Positions 8,631-16,957 of a stretch of DNA of 55,548 nt are shown piece after piece (positions within the stretch are counted from its first letter, which is position 1; every line of letters begins with the position of its first letter). Under the pieces are notes generated by a model. The model was not told where the DNA came from and ran no database searches. It was given only the letters and a program-made list of their open reading frames with translations. Position numbers and translations under genes: made by a program. The stretch comes from DASYAE01 sp036501535 (lineage in GTDB: Bacteria; Actinomycetota; Actinomycetes; Streptomycetales; Catenulisporaceae). The stretch is taken from positions 1 to 55,548 of the forward strand of contig DASYAE010000175.1 of assembly GCA_036501535.1 (NCBI GenBank), read 5' to 3'.

Positions 8631-8890
8631 GCTTGCAGATCCCGTCGTTTGGCAAGTCTTAATCGATGGATTTCGTTCTTCTAGGTGGCCATCTTCACTG
8701 ATTCCATTGGCATCGCCGTCGCTCACCCCTCGCTCGTCGGGCCGATCCGGGCTAATGTGAGACCAGGTCTGCACATCAGGGCCACCGGGCTGCGCGGGAC
8801 ACATACTCCCCGCTCCGTGCGCTCCGCGCTCAGTAGTCTGCCGAGCCTGGTCGTCCAAAGACGGATCACCGAGGAAGAGGTCCAATCGAC
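8631..8890. promoter_or_regulatory. divergent promoter region between lrp-like and aldehyde dehydrogenase genes
   Basis: 260-bp region with an AT-richer patch around 8655-8720 and no convincing ORF. It must hold both divergent promoters and probably the Lrp-type operator. A GAGGAAGAGG ribosome site precedes the ATG at 8891. I could not pick a reliable -35/-10 pair. Confidence 0.5.
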
Positions 8891-10321
8891 ATGGAACCGC
8901 GTGTGCTGCGCAACATCGTCGGCGGCAAGCCCGCCGACACCGCCGAAGGGCGCACCAGCCCCATCATCGACCCGGTCACCGAGCAGGTGATAGCGCAGGC
9001 GCCGGTCTCGGGCGCGCAGGACGTGGACGCCGCGGTGCGCGTGGCCGCCGACGCCTTCCGGGAGTGGCGCCGCACGACTCCGGCCGACCGGCAGAAGGCG
9101 CTGCTCAAGCTCGCCGACGCGGTCGAGGCGCGGGCCGGGGAGTTCGCCGAGACCGAGTCGCGCAACACCGGCAAGCCGCTCGGCCTGACCCTGAGCGAGG
9201 AGCTGGTCCCGGCGGTGGACCAGCTGCGCTTCTTCGCCGGCGCGGCGCGGCTGCTCGAGGGCCGGGCCACCGCCGAGTACATGGCCGACCACACCTCTAC
9301 CATCCGGCGCGAGCCGGTGGGCGTCTGCGCGCAGGTCACCCCGTGGAACTACCCGCTGCTGATGGCGATCTGGAAGATCGCCCCGGCGCTGGCGGCCGGG
9401 AACACGGTGGTGCTCAAGCCGTCCGACACCACGCCGATGTCGACGCTGCTGCTGGCCGAGGTCGCGCAGGAGTTCTTCCCGGCCGGGGTCTTCAACGTGG
9501 TCTGCGGCGACCGGGACACCGGCCGGGCGCTGGTCGGGCACCCGATCCCGGCGATGGCCTCGATCACCGGCTCGGTCCGTGCCGGCATCGAGGTGGCGAC
9601 GTCGGCGGCGCAGGACGTCAAGCGGGTGCACCTGGAGCTCGGCGGCAAGGCGCCGGTGGTGGTGTTCGAGGACGCCGACATCCCGGCCGCGGTCGAGGGC
9701 ATCTCGGTGGCCGGGTACTTCAACGCCGGCCAGGACTGCACCGCGGCGACCCGGGTGCTGGTGCACGAGGCGATCCACGACGAGTTCCTCGCCGCGCTGA
9801 TCGAGGCGGCGCAGAACACGAAGACCGGCGCCCCGCACGACGAGGACGTGCTGTACGGCCCGCTGAACAACCCGGGCCAGCTGGAGCGGGTTCACGGCTT
9901 CATCGAGCGCCTGCCGCCGCACGCGGTGGTGAACGCCGGCGGGCACCGGGTCGGCGAGACGGGCTACTTCTACGCGCCGACGGTCGTCTCCGGACTGCGG
10001 CAGGACGACGAGATCATCCAGAACGAGGTCTTCGGCCCGGTGATCACGGTGCAGCGGTTCGCCACCGAGGACGAGGCGATCGAGTTCGCCAACGGCACGA
10101 TGTACGGCCTGGCCTCATCCGTGTGGACCAAGGACCACGCGCGGGCGCTGCGCTGCTCGAGGGACCTGGACTTCGGCTGCGTGTGGATCAACACGCACAT
10201 CCCGCTGGTGGCCGAGATGCCGCACGGTGGCTTCGGGCACTCCGGGTACGGCAAGGACCTCTCGATGTACGGGTTCGAGGACTACACGCGGGTGAAGCAT
10301 GTGATGTCGTCGATCGCGTGA
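8891..10321 (+). CDS. NAD-dependent aldehyde dehydrogenase (gamma-aminobutyraldehyde dehydrogenase-like)
   Basis: 476-residue ALDH-superfamily enzyme. Catalytic Cys283 is in AGQDCTAATR, general base Glu249 in LELGGKAP, and the cofactor motif VTPWNYPLLMAIWK is present. Length and sequence style match 4-aminobutyraldehyde dehydrogenases that turn the aldehyde from putrescine into GABA. Divergent from the Lrp/aminotransferase/oxidase operon, which supplies an aldehyde substrate, so the four genes make a coherent diamine catabolic unit; no polyamine importer or GABA transaminase is in the window. Followed by a strong hairpin terminator. Confidence 0.92.
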   Translation: MEPRVLRNIVGGKPADTAEGRTSPIIDPVTEQVIAQAPVSGAQDVDAAVRVAADAFREWRRTTPADRQKALLKLADAVEARAGEFAETESRNTGKPLGLTLSEELVPAVDQLRFFAGAARLLEGRATAEYMADHTSTIRREPVGVCAQVTPWNYPLLMAIWKIAPALAAGNTVVLKPSDTTPMSTLLLAEVAQEFFPAGVFNVVCGDRDTGRALVGHPIPAMASITGSVRAGIEVATSAAQDVKRVHLELGGKAPVVVFEDADIPAAVEGISVAGYFNAGQDCTAATRVLVHEAIHDEFLAALIEAAQNTKTGAPHDEDVLYGPLNNPGQLERVHGFIERLPPHAVVNAGGHRVGETGYFYAPTVVSGLRQDDEIIQNEVFGPVITVQRFATEDEAIEFANGTMYGLASSVWTKDHARALRCSRDLDFGCVWINTHIPLVAEMPHGGFGHSGYGKDLSMYGFEDYTRVKHVMSSIA

Positions 10322-10353
10322 CGGTGAAGGCCTTTTAGTTAGGTAGTAGCGAG

Positions 10354-10395
10354 CGGGGTCGGCTGCGGTGATCAGTGCCGCAGCCGGCCCCGTTT
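10354..10395 (+). terminator. intrinsic terminator after aldehyde dehydrogenase gene
   Basis: Long GC-rich stem: CGGGG-t-CGGCTGCGG (10354-10368) pairs with CCGCAGCCG-g-CCCCG (10378-10392), 9-nt loop, followed by TTT. Confidence 0.75.
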
Positions 10396-10558
10396 GCTGC
10401 ACTGCCGGACCGAGTAAGAGCCTGAGCGCGATGCGCGGCCTACGCGGTTTGCGTAGAAGGACGGCGGCACGATAGGCAGGCCTCGACCGCGTACGACGCG
10501 CGGCCGGGATTCAGCGGAGAGCCGGCGCCGGGAGCGCGGGTGAGGGGGAGCGGTCGAC

Positions 10559-11218
10559 GTGTCGGAAGAGCTCTGGTTCAGCCAGAACAACCGGGACATG
10601 TCCGTCTGGAGCGGCGACGACGCCGGCTTCGAGTTCGAGTTCTACTGCCAGCGCTGCGGCGACACCTGGCGCTCCGGCTTCGAGAACTACAAGCTCGGCC
10701 GGGCGTCGGGATGGCTGCGCAGAGCGGGCAACATGGCCGGCGGGCTGATGTCGGACGCGGGCTGGGAGGCGGCGAACGTCGCCGGCGGCTTAGCCGATGC
10801 CGGCTGGCATAAGGCACGCGACGCTGCCCTAAAGCGTGCCATTGACAATGCGCAGCAGCACTTCCATCGGTGCGCGCGTTGCCACCAGCGAGTCTGCGAC
10901 GCCTGTTGGAGCGTAGAACGTGGGCTGTGTCTGAACTGCGCTCCGGATCTCCAGGCCGAGGTGGAGCAGGCGCGCGCGCAGGGCGAGGTCGAGGCGGCGC
11001 GGCAGATGGCGCACGACGCCGGTACGCAGTTGGCGAAAAGCGTGGACGTGAAGACCGAGCGGCAGCTGGTGTGCCAGCAGTGCGGCGCGCAGACGCACGG
11101 AGGGAAGTTCTGCCCCGAGTGCGGGCATGCTTTGGGCGGCCCGGGCAACTGCCGCGAGTGCGGGAACGTGGTGCCGGCGGGGGCCAAGTTCTGTCCCGAG
11201 TGCGGCTCGGTTGCCTAA
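10559..11218 (+). CDS. zinc-ribbon protein
   Basis: 219-residue soluble protein with four Cys-pair modules: CQRC (about residue 30), a CARC..CDAC..CLNC block (105-140), CQQC..CPEC (170-190) and CREC..CPEC at the C-terminus, the last two being classic zinc ribbons. Between them is an Ala/Gly helical stretch (GNMAGGLMSDAGWEAANVAG) that could be amphipathic or membrane-associating, and a coiled-coil-like Gln/Glu/Ala helix. GTG start at 10559 with a purine-rich site 8 nt upstream. It has a TTA codon at residue 78. Role unknown; such proteins often bind membranes, nucleic acids or other proteins. Confidence 0.75.
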   Translation: MSEELWFSQNNRDMSVWSGDDAGFEFEFYCQRCGDTWRSGFENYKLGRASGWLRRAGNMAGGLMSDAGWEAANVAGGLADAGWHKARDAALKRAIDNAQQHFHRCARCHQRVCDACWSVERGLCLNCAPDLQAEVEQARAQGEVEAARQMAHDAGTQLAKSVDVKTERQLVCQQCGAQTHGGKFCPECGHALGGPGNCRECGNVVPAGAKFCPECGSVA

Positions 11219-11246
11219 TAAGGACACAGTGCGGATAGGCACAGCG

Positions 11247-11272
11247 GCCGCGGGTGGGAGTCCACCCGCGGC
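11247..11272. terminator. bidirectional hairpin between convergent genes
   Basis: Perfect 11-bp stem GCCGCGGGTGG / CCACCCGCGGC with a 4-nt loop (gagt), lying between the zinc-ribbon gene (+) and the CBM2 gene (-). No U-tract, as is common in high-GC actinomycetes. Confidence 0.7.
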
Positions 11273-11285
11273 GGCGCGCTGCTGA

Positions 11286-12101
11286 CTATGAACTGCAGGC
11301 GATGCCGCTCAGCGTGAAGCCGGTCGGCGCCGCGTTGCTCGTCGTCCAGGTTCCGATCATGCCGATGCTGCTGGTCGTGGCGCCGGGTGCGATCGTCGAG
11401 TCATAGGACGCGTTGGTCAGCGTTACAGTGCTGCCGCTCTGGGTCGCGCTCGCACCCCAGGCGTTGTTGATCTTCTGGTCGCCGCCGAAGACGAAGACGA
11501 GCGTCCAGCCGTTGATGGCGGCCGTGCCGCCGTTGGTGATCGCGATCGACGCGGTGAAGCCGCCGTGCCACTGGCTCTGCACGGTATATGCGACCTGGCA
11601 GGCATTAGGCGGCGCGGCCTGCGTAATGGTGAGCACTGGAGTCGCCGTGGCCAATGTCGCGCCTGTGGTGCCGTCGTAGACCGTTATGTGGCCCTGGAGC
11701 GATGTCGCGAGGCAGCCGGAGAAGACTTCGTAGCCGCTGGAAGACGTGTACGAGGCGCCGGCTGCGATCGTCGCTTGCAGTTCGATCGGGTCGATCGCCG
11801 GGCAGCCCGGGGGGATCGTGCCGCTGGTCGTGCCCTGGAAGATGCCGTACGGGACGATGTTGACGGAGATCGTCGCGGCCGTGCAGTTGACCATCGTCGT
11901 GTTCATCGTCGAGCTCTGGCCCGGCGCGACCGTTGCGGGGCTGAACGCCGACTGTGTGATCGCAAGTTCTCCGGAGCACGCGGCTGCCGTGGCGGCCGGC
12001 CTCGCGGTCGACGTGCTCGCCGCCGCGGTGCCTGCTGCGGCGAACGACACGAGGACGAGTGCCAGCAGCGCCATGGTCGCGAGGCGCAGGATTCGCCGCA
12101 C
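11286..12101 (-). CDS. secreted protein with C-terminal CBM2-type cellulose-binding domain
   Basis: 271 residues with a Sec signal peptide (basic start, hydrophobic MALLALVLVSFAAAGTAAA). Residues about 43-165 look like an Ig-like beta domain (CSGELAITQSAF..., three cysteines) of no recognised family. Residues about 168-271 form a family-2 carbohydrate-binding module: a start CQVAYTVQSQWHGGF, NGWTLVFVFGGDQKINNAWGA with the exposed aromatic residues, and a closing Cys two residues from the end. No catalytic domain is present, so it is a binding or scaffold protein for cellulose/chitin. GTG start with AAAGGAG 6 nt upstream. Confidence 0.85.
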   Translation of the reverse strand: MRRILRLATMALLALVLVSFAAAGTAAASTSTARPAATAAACSGELAITQSAFSPATVAPGQSSTMNTTMVNCTAATISVNIVPYGIFQGTTSGTIPPGCPAIDPIELQATIAAGASYTSSSGYEVFSGCLATSLQGHITVYDGTTGATLATATPVLTITQAAPPNACQVAYTVQSQWHGGFTASIAITNGGTAAINGWTLVFVFGGDQKINNAWGASATQSGSTVTLTNASYDSTIAPGATTSSIGMIGTWTTSNAAPTGFTLSGIACSS

Positions 12102-12406
12102 AGTTCACTCCTTTGGCTCGTACATGATCACAAATGACTGACATGCTGACATGCATCAACCTGGTCCCGTCGCGGAGCGTGCGCAAGGGCGCATCCGTGG
12201 TATTGCTCCGGCACCGGTGTCTTCCTGGGAAGGTCGCGCGGGAGTCGGACCGCGGCGCGGAAAGTTCCACCAGCGGCCCGGCCGCGCGGCGGTGTGGCCG
12301 GGCCGGACTGTGGGCTGCGCCACGTGGATTACGGCCCGGGAATCGTGAGAGCGTCGGAGCGCTTGGGCACTGTGACGAGAACGAAGACCAAGAGGCGGTG
12401 GAGACG
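12102..12406. other. intergenic region between CBM2 and alcohol dehydrogenase genes
   Basis: 305 bp without a supported gene; it holds two divergent promoters. It contains a perfect tandem duplication CTGACATG x2 (12138-12153) near the CBM2 side. The in-frame extension upstream of the dehydrogenase has no dehydrogenase-like sequence. Confidence 0.5.
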
Positions 12407-13474
12407 ATGCGGGCGACCCTGCTGTACGGGGCCGGTGACATCCGGGTGGAGACAGTGCCCGATCCGAAACTGGTGGCGCAGACCGACGCCATCGTGAGAG
12501 TCACGCACAGCTGTATCTGTGGGTCCGACCTGTGGCCCTACAAGTCCTCGGCGCCGGTGGCGGAGGGGCGGCGGATCGGGCACGAGTTCATCGGCGTCGT
12601 CGAGGAGGCCGGGGACGAGACCGGCGGGCTGAAGGCCGGCGACCGGGTCATCGCGCCCTTCCTGTACTCGGACAACACGTGCCCGAACTGCTTGCGCGGC
12701 TTGCAGACGTCGTGCGTCAACGGCGGCGGCTATGGCAGCACGCAGCCTGACGGCAGCTTCGTCGACGGCGGGCAGGGCGAATATGTGCGGGTTCCGCTGG
12801 CGGCCGGGACGCTCGTGTCTGTTCCCGCGGACACGCCCGAGACGCTTTCCCCCGCGCTGCTCGCGCTCTCCGACGTCATGGGCACCGGTCATCACGCCGC
12901 GTTGCACGCCGGGGTCGGCCCCGGCACGACCGTCGCGGTAGTCGGCGATGGTGCGGTAGGGCTCTGCGGCGTGCTGGCGGCGCGGCGGCTCGGCGCCGAG
13001 CGGGTGATCCTGCTGGGACGCAACGACGAGCGATGGGCCGTGGCGCAGCGGTTCGGCGCCACGGACCGGGTGGCCGAGCGCGGGATGCAGCTGGCCGGGG
13101 ACGCGGTGCGCGAGCTGACCGGCGGCTTTGGGGCGGACGCGGTGATGGAGTGTGTCGGCACCCGGGAGGCGTTCGATACGGCGGTCGCGGTAGCCCGGCC
13201 CGGCGCGACGATCGGCTACGTGGGCGTACCGCAGGGCCTTGAGGAGGGTCGTGCGATGCTGCCGATACGGCGCCTTTTTTCCAACAACGTGAACGTGAGC
13301 GGCGGCGTGGCCCCGGCCCGCGCCTACCTGCCCGAGCTGCTCGAGGACGTGCTGTCCGGAGCGCTGGACCCGTCGCCGGTGTTCGACCTCGAACTTCCGC
13401 TGGAGGAGGCGGCCGACGGCTACCGGGCGATGAACGACCGGACCGCCATCAAGGTTCTGCTGCGGGCCGGGTGA
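12407..13474 (+). CDS. zinc-dependent alcohol dehydrogenase, MDR family
   Basis: 355-residue medium-chain dehydrogenase/reductase. Catalytic-zinc ligands lie in CICGSD and IGHEFIG; a structural-zinc-like stretch DNTCPNCLRGLQTSC follows; the NAD(P) Rossmann motif is VAVVGDGAVGLCG. It belongs to the glutathione-independent formaldehyde/threonine-dehydrogenase-like branch; substrate unknown. ATG 12407 is used because it gives the family N-terminus MRATLLYGAG; GTG 12398 is an alternative. Its 3' end is 27 bp from the convergent TetR gene. Confidence 0.88.
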   Translation: MRATLLYGAGDIRVETVPDPKLVAQTDAIVRVTHSCICGSDLWPYKSSAPVAEGRRIGHEFIGVVEEAGDETGGLKAGDRVIAPFLYSDNTCPNCLRGLQTSCVNGGGYGSTQPDGSFVDGGQGEYVRVPLAAGTLVSVPADTPETLSPALLALSDVMGTGHHAALHAGVGPGTTVAVVGDGAVGLCGVLAARRLGAERVILLGRNDERWAVAQRFGATDRVAERGMQLAGDAVRELTGGFGADAVMECVGTREAFDTAVAVARPGATIGYVGVPQGLEEGRAMLPIRRLFSNNVNVSGGVAPARAYLPELLEDVLSGALDPSPVFDLELPLEEAADGYRAMNDRTAIKVLLRAG

Positions 13475-13501
13475 GGCGGCTGAGCCGGTTCTGCAGCCGG
13501 G

Positions 13502-14143
13502 TCACGCGGCCGGCGGACGCAGTCCGTCGCAGATCACCCTGGTCGCGCGGCCGATCCGGTGCGCCATGCGCGTCGTGTCGGCCGCGTCCGACTGCCTGCG
13601 CTCGGCGGTGACGGCGCCGAGCGTCAGCGCGTGCAGGTCGGTCAGGTCGACGTCGGTTCGCACGGCGCCGACCGCCTGCGCTCGCGCCATCAGCGCGCCG
13701 AGTACGTCGGCGAGGTCGCGGCCGGCGATTTGCGTGGCCTCGCACAGGTTCACTCCGGCGCCGCTCAGCGCGTCGGCCAGGTCCATCTTCTCGTGCGCGT
13801 CGGCGACCACGGTCTCGAAGAACCCGAAGAAGGCCGGCCCGGCGGCCGCGTCCGACGCGGCCTCGGCCAGCGCCGCGCGGCCGACCTCGGCGAGGCGTTC
13901 CAGCCGGTCCACCACGACCGCCTCGAACAGCGCCTCCTTCGACGGGAAGTGCCGGTAGACCGTGCCGGCGCCGACCCCGGCCCGGCGGGCGATCTCGTCC
14001 AGCGGCACCGCCAGGCCCTCGGCGGCGAAGGCCCGCCGCGCGGCCTCCAGCACCCGGGTCCGATTGCGCTGTGCGTCGGCGCGCAGTGGCCGCGCCGCGC
14101 GGGTGGGCGGCGCGGGTTCGGCGGTCCCATCGGCGGTTCTCAC
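13502..14143 (-). CDS. TetR-family transcriptional regulator
   Basis: 213 residues. The HTH is VPLDEIARRAGVGAGTVYRHFPSKEALFEAVV (about 43-74) and the rest is an all-helical ligand domain of the AcrR type. GTG start at 14143 with AGGAG 10 nt upstream; longer frames run through an 8-bp tandem repeat and are unlikely. It is divergent from a SnoaL-like gene, with two matching operator-like repeats between them, and probably represses both itself and that gene. It may also act on the neighbouring dehydrogenase. Confidence 0.88.
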   Translation of the reverse strand: MRTADGTAEPAPPTRAARPLRADAQRNRTRVLEAARRAFAAEGLAVPLDEIARRAGVGAGTVYRHFPSKEALFEAVVVDRLERLAEVGRAALAEAASDAAAGPAFFGFFETVVADAHEKMDLADALSGAGVNLCEATQIAGRDLADVLGALMARAQAVGAVRTDVDLTDLHALTLGAVTAERRQSDAADTTRMAHRIGRATRVICDGLRPPAA

Positions 14144-14177
14144 GTGGAGCGGCTCCTCTCTCGCTGCCGGTGACTTT

Positions 14178-14209
14178 GGTGCTCTGGTGCTCTGGTGCTC
14201 TGGTGCTTT
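14178..14209. repeat. 8-bp tandem repeat, four copies
   Basis: GGTGCTCT repeated three times perfectly and a fourth time as GGTGCTTT, directly upstream of the TetR start. Copy number could vary by slippage and alter spacing between promoter and ribosome site. Confidence 0.9.
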
Positions 14210-14239
14210 GGCGCGCGGTGCTGCCGGATTCAGCATAGA

Positions 14240-14287
14240 CAAGCGGGGCGCACGTTCCGTATAGTTCAAGCGGGGCGCTCGTTCCGT
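14240..14287. promoter_or_regulatory. pair of direct-repeat operators, probable TetR binding sites
   Basis: Two 21-bp direct repeats (14240-14260 and 14267-14287) identical at 20 positions and 27 bp apart. Each contains an imperfect dyad GGGGCGCWCGTTCC (14245-14258, 14272-14285) with purine/pyrimidine symmetry GGRRCG-NN-CGYYCC. Placement between divergent TetR and SnoaL-like genes fits autoregulation. Confidence 0.6.
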
Positions 14288-14359
14288 TTAATCGGCCGGC
14301 GTGGTCTGCGCTGCGCGTTCGCCCCGTCGATCCCGTATTCCCGAGTGTGAAGGAACGCC

Positions 14360-14794
14360 GTGGCCGCAACCGCCCGCACGCCCCGCGAGACCGTCGAACT
14401 GCTGCTGCGCACCACCGTCGAGGGCAGCCGCGACGACATCGCCGACCTCTACGACCCGGAGGTGGTGATCGAGCTGCCGTTCACGCCGGACGGCATGCCG
14501 AATGTGATGAAGGGCCGCGAGAACATGCGCACACGGATGCGTGCCGCGGCGGGCATGTTCGGCTTTGAAACTGTGCGCGACGTGACCCTGCACGAGACCG
14601 CGGACCCCGAGGTGATCATCGCCGAATACCGGATTCAGGGCACTGTCACGGCGACCTCGGCGCCGTTCACCCTCTCGTACATCACCGTCACGCGCGTGGT
14701 CGACGGGCTCATCGTCTCCAGCCGCGACTACGGCAATCCGCTGGAGGTGGCCAAGCTGCTGCCAGAGGGCATACCCGGCGGCGCGGCGGAGTAA
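14360..14794 (+). CDS. SnoaL-like (NTF2-fold) protein
   Basis: 144-residue nuclear-transport-factor-2/SnoaL-like fold: N-terminal helices (TPRETVELLLRTTVEGSRDDIADLYDP), then VVIELPFTPDG and a curved sheet ending in FTLSYITVTRVVDGLIVSSRDY. Members are small cyclases, isomerases or ligand-binding proteins; catalytic residues cannot be assigned here. GTG start with AAGGA 6 nt upstream. Divergent from the TetR gene across shared operators, so it is probably induced by the TetR ligand. Confidence 0.85.
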   Translation: MAATARTPRETVELLLRTTVEGSRDDIADLYDPEVVIELPFTPDGMPNVMKGRENMRTRMRAAAGMFGFETVRDVTLHETADPEVIIAEYRIQGTVTATSAPFTLSYITVTRVVDGLIVSSRDYGNPLEVAKLLPEGIPGGAAE

Positions 14795-14824
14795 GAAGGA
14801 GTAAGGGCTCGCCGAAACGGCGCC

Positions 14825-14860
14825 GTGCCGGGCATCGTCGATTACTGACGTGCCCGGCAC
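14825..14860. terminator. hairpin between SnoaL-like gene and second ogt
   Basis: 10-bp perfect stem GTGCCGGGCA / TGCCCGGCAC with a 16-nt loop between two convergent genes. Confidence 0.6.
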
Positions 14861-14870
14861 TTCGCGTCGC

Positions 14871-15398
14871 TCAGGCCAGCATCGGCTGCAGCGCGCCCTC
14901 GTGCACCAGCAGCTGCTGCTTGCGCTCGACGCCGCCGGCGTAGCCGCGCATGCCGCCGTCCGCGCCGATCACCCGGTGGCACGGCCGCACGATCAGCAGC
15001 GGATTGGCGCCGATCGCCGCGCCCACCGCCTGGATCCGGTCCCGCGGGACGCCGAGCTGCCCGGCGAGCTTTCCGTAGGTCGTCGTCGAGCCGTACGGAA
15101 TGCCGTCCACCGCCTGCCAGACCCGCTGCTGGAACTCGGTGCCGGTCGGCGTGAACTCGATGTCGAAGCCGCGTGACGCCCCGGCGAAATAGGCCTCGAA
15201 CTGCCGCGCGATCCCGGCGAACGCCTCGTCGTCGCGCTGCCACTGCGGTCGACTGCTCCGGTCCGGCGGCCGCGGGGCGTTGCGCTGCCCCGGCATCGAC
15301 ACCGAGCTGAGCGCCACGCCGCCGGGCGCCGTCGCCGACCGCTCGCCCGCCAGCAGCAGATCGCCGAGCGGGCTTCCGATCGTCGTATAAACAGTCAT
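14871..15398 (-). CDS. ogt: methylated-DNA--protein-cysteine methyltransferase (second copy)
   Basis: 175 residues, with active-site RPCHRV (C140), the QAVGAAIGANP helix and the FQQRVWQAVDGIPYGSTTTYGKLA segment with the recognition HTH and Tyr, all diagnostic of Ogt/MGMT. Start ATG 15398 has AGGA upstream and gives the typical first strand (MTVYTTIGSPLGDLLL). It differs clearly from the copy at 2314-2904, and is monocistronic and away from ada, so it may be the constitutive protein while the other is inducible. An inserted Pro/Arg-rich loop (about 48-65) is less typical. Confidence 0.93.
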   Translation of the reverse strand: MTVYTTIGSPLGDLLLAGERSATAPGGVALSSVSMPGQRNAPRPPDRSSRPQWQRDDEAFAGIARQFEAYFAGASRGFDIEFTPTGTEFQQRVWQAVDGIPYGSTTTYGKLAGQLGVPRDRIQAVGAAIGANPLLIVRPCHRVIGADGGMRGYAGGVERKQQLLVHEGALQPMLA

Positions 15399-15593
15399 CG
15401 TCCTGGTTCCTTCCGCTTCGATCGCCGATCTCCCGACGCTCTCCACTATGCGCCGCAACGCTCCGTCTGCCTGGCGGGTTTCGGACATGGTCGCGGTCGG
15501 CCGGCGCCGCCGGGGGCTCCCGATGCTGAGCATTCCTCCGGTAATATGGATCTGCCCGCAACGCCGCTTACCGGGCCGTGAGGATGAGTGTCA

Positions 15594-16916
15594 GTGAGTC
15601 AGCAGTCCGGCGGGTTCTGGGCAACTACCTTCTCCTCGCTCAAGGTGCCGAACTACCGCCTCTACTTCACCGGGCAGTCGATATCGATGGTCGGCACCTG
15701 GATGCAGATGACGGCGCAGTCCTGGCTGGTCCTCACGCTCACCCGCTCGAGCACCGACCTGGGCCTGGTGGTGGCGCTGCAGACGCTGCCGGTGCTGCTG
15801 TTCGGCCCGTACGGCGGGGTGATCGCGGACCGGTCCGACAAGCGGCGGCTGATGATCGTGCTGCAGGCGGCGATGGGCTTGCAGGCGCTCGCGCTCGGCC
15901 TGCTCACGGTGTTCGGCGCGGTCCGGTTCTGGCACGTCTGCCTGCTCGCGGTGGTGCTCGGCCTCAACAACGCGTTCGAGAACTCGGCCCGGCAGTCGTT
16001 CGTGCGCGAGATGGTCGGCCGGGACGAGCTTCGCAACGCGATCACGCTCAACTCGGTGACGGTCAACGCCGCCCGCGCGGTCGGGCCGGGCATCGGCGGC
16101 GTTCTGATCGCGGTGGTCGGCGTCGGGATCTGCTTCATCCTCAACGCGGCCAGCTTCGTCGCCGTCGTCACGTCCCTGGTGGTCATGGACCGCGCCGCGC
16201 TGCGGCCGAGCCGGCCCGCGCCGCGGGCGAAGGGCCAGTTGCGCGAGGGGCTGCGCTACGCCGCCGGGGTGCCGTCGATCGCCGTGCCGCTGGCGATGAT
16301 GGGCGTGGTCGGGATGCTCGCGTACGAGTTCCAGGTCTCGCTGCCGGTGCTGGTCACCCGGACGTTCCACGGCGGCTCCGAGTCCTACGGCTTCATGACC
16401 GCCGCGATGGGCGTCGGCGCGGTGGTCGGCGGCCTGTTCACCGCCGCGCGCGGCCGCACCGGCGTGCGGCCGATGATCCTGGCCTCGACCGGCTTCGGGC
16501 TCACGATCCTGGTCTGCGCCTACTCGCCGTTCTTCGGCCTGGCCTGCGCCGTGCTGCTGTTCGCCGGCTGGGCGTCCGTGTCCTTCATCGCGATCGGCAA
16601 CTCGACGATCCAACTCGCCGCGCGTCCCGACATGCGGGGGCGCGCGATCGCGCTGTGGCAGGTCGCGTTCCAGGGCACCACGCCGATCGGCGGGCCGCTG
16701 ATCGGCTGGATCATCGCCCGGTCCGACCCCCGCGTCGGGCTCTCCGTGGGCGGGATCTCGTGCCTGGTAGCGGCGATCGGGGCGTATGTGTACGCGGGGC
16801 GGCGCAAGCCTGAGCGGCTGGAGCGGCGGCCGGTGGACCCGGCGACGTTCGCCGAGAACAGCGAGACCGAGCCGGGGGCGGACGTTCCGGCGGTGGTTCC
16901 GGGCAGTCAAGGGTAG
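15594..16916 (+). CDS. MFS transporter (EntS/MFS_3-type exporter)
   Basis: 440-residue membrane protein with about 12 hydrophobic helices. The conserved start NYRLYFTGQSISMVGTWMQ, the loop 2-3 motif ADRSDKRR and NNAFENSARQSFV place it in the enterobactin-exporter-like MFS_3 group, which exports siderophores, drugs or other small molecules. GTG 15594 is favoured because AGGA lies 9 nt upstream; GTG 15588 is in frame. C-terminal tail is acidic and cytoplasmic. Substrate unknown. Confidence 0.88.
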   Translation: MSQQSGGFWATTFSSLKVPNYRLYFTGQSISMVGTWMQMTAQSWLVLTLTRSSTDLGLVVALQTLPVLLFGPYGGVIADRSDKRRLMIVLQAAMGLQALALGLLTVFGAVRFWHVCLLAVVLGLNNAFENSARQSFVREMVGRDELRNAITLNSVTVNAARAVGPGIGGVLIAVVGVGICFILNAASFVAVVTSLVVMDRAALRPSRPAPRAKGQLREGLRYAAGVPSIAVPLAMMGVVGMLAYEFQVSLPVLVTRTFHGGSESYGFMTAAMGVGAVVGGLFTAARGRTGVRPMILASTGFGLTILVCAYSPFFGLACAVLLFAGWASVSFIAIGNSTIQLAARPDMRGRAIALWQVAFQGTTPIGGPLIGWIIARSDPRVGLSVGGISCLVAAIGAYVYAGRRKPERLERRPVDPATFAENSETEPGADVPAVVPGSQG

Positions 16917-16922
16917 GCGCGG

Positions 16923-16942
16923 GGCCTGGCCTGGCCTGGCCT
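16923..16942. repeat. 5-bp tandem repeat (GGCCT x4)
   Basis: Four perfect copies just after the MFS stop codon, inside a GC-rich segment flanked by GGGGCC/GGCCCC that could act as a transcription stop between the convergent MFS and thaumatin genes. Confidence 0.8.
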
Positions 16943-16957
16943 CGGCCGCGGCCCCGG

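Noticed and set aside
7989..8885. Lrp gene extended to 8885
   Set aside because: Would occupy the whole divergent promoter region; the extension has no conserved features.
14144..14269. Longer N-terminus for the TetR gene
   Set aside because: It translates the 8-bp tandem repeat into a repetitive peptide; the internal GTG has a good ribosome site and correct distance to the HTH.
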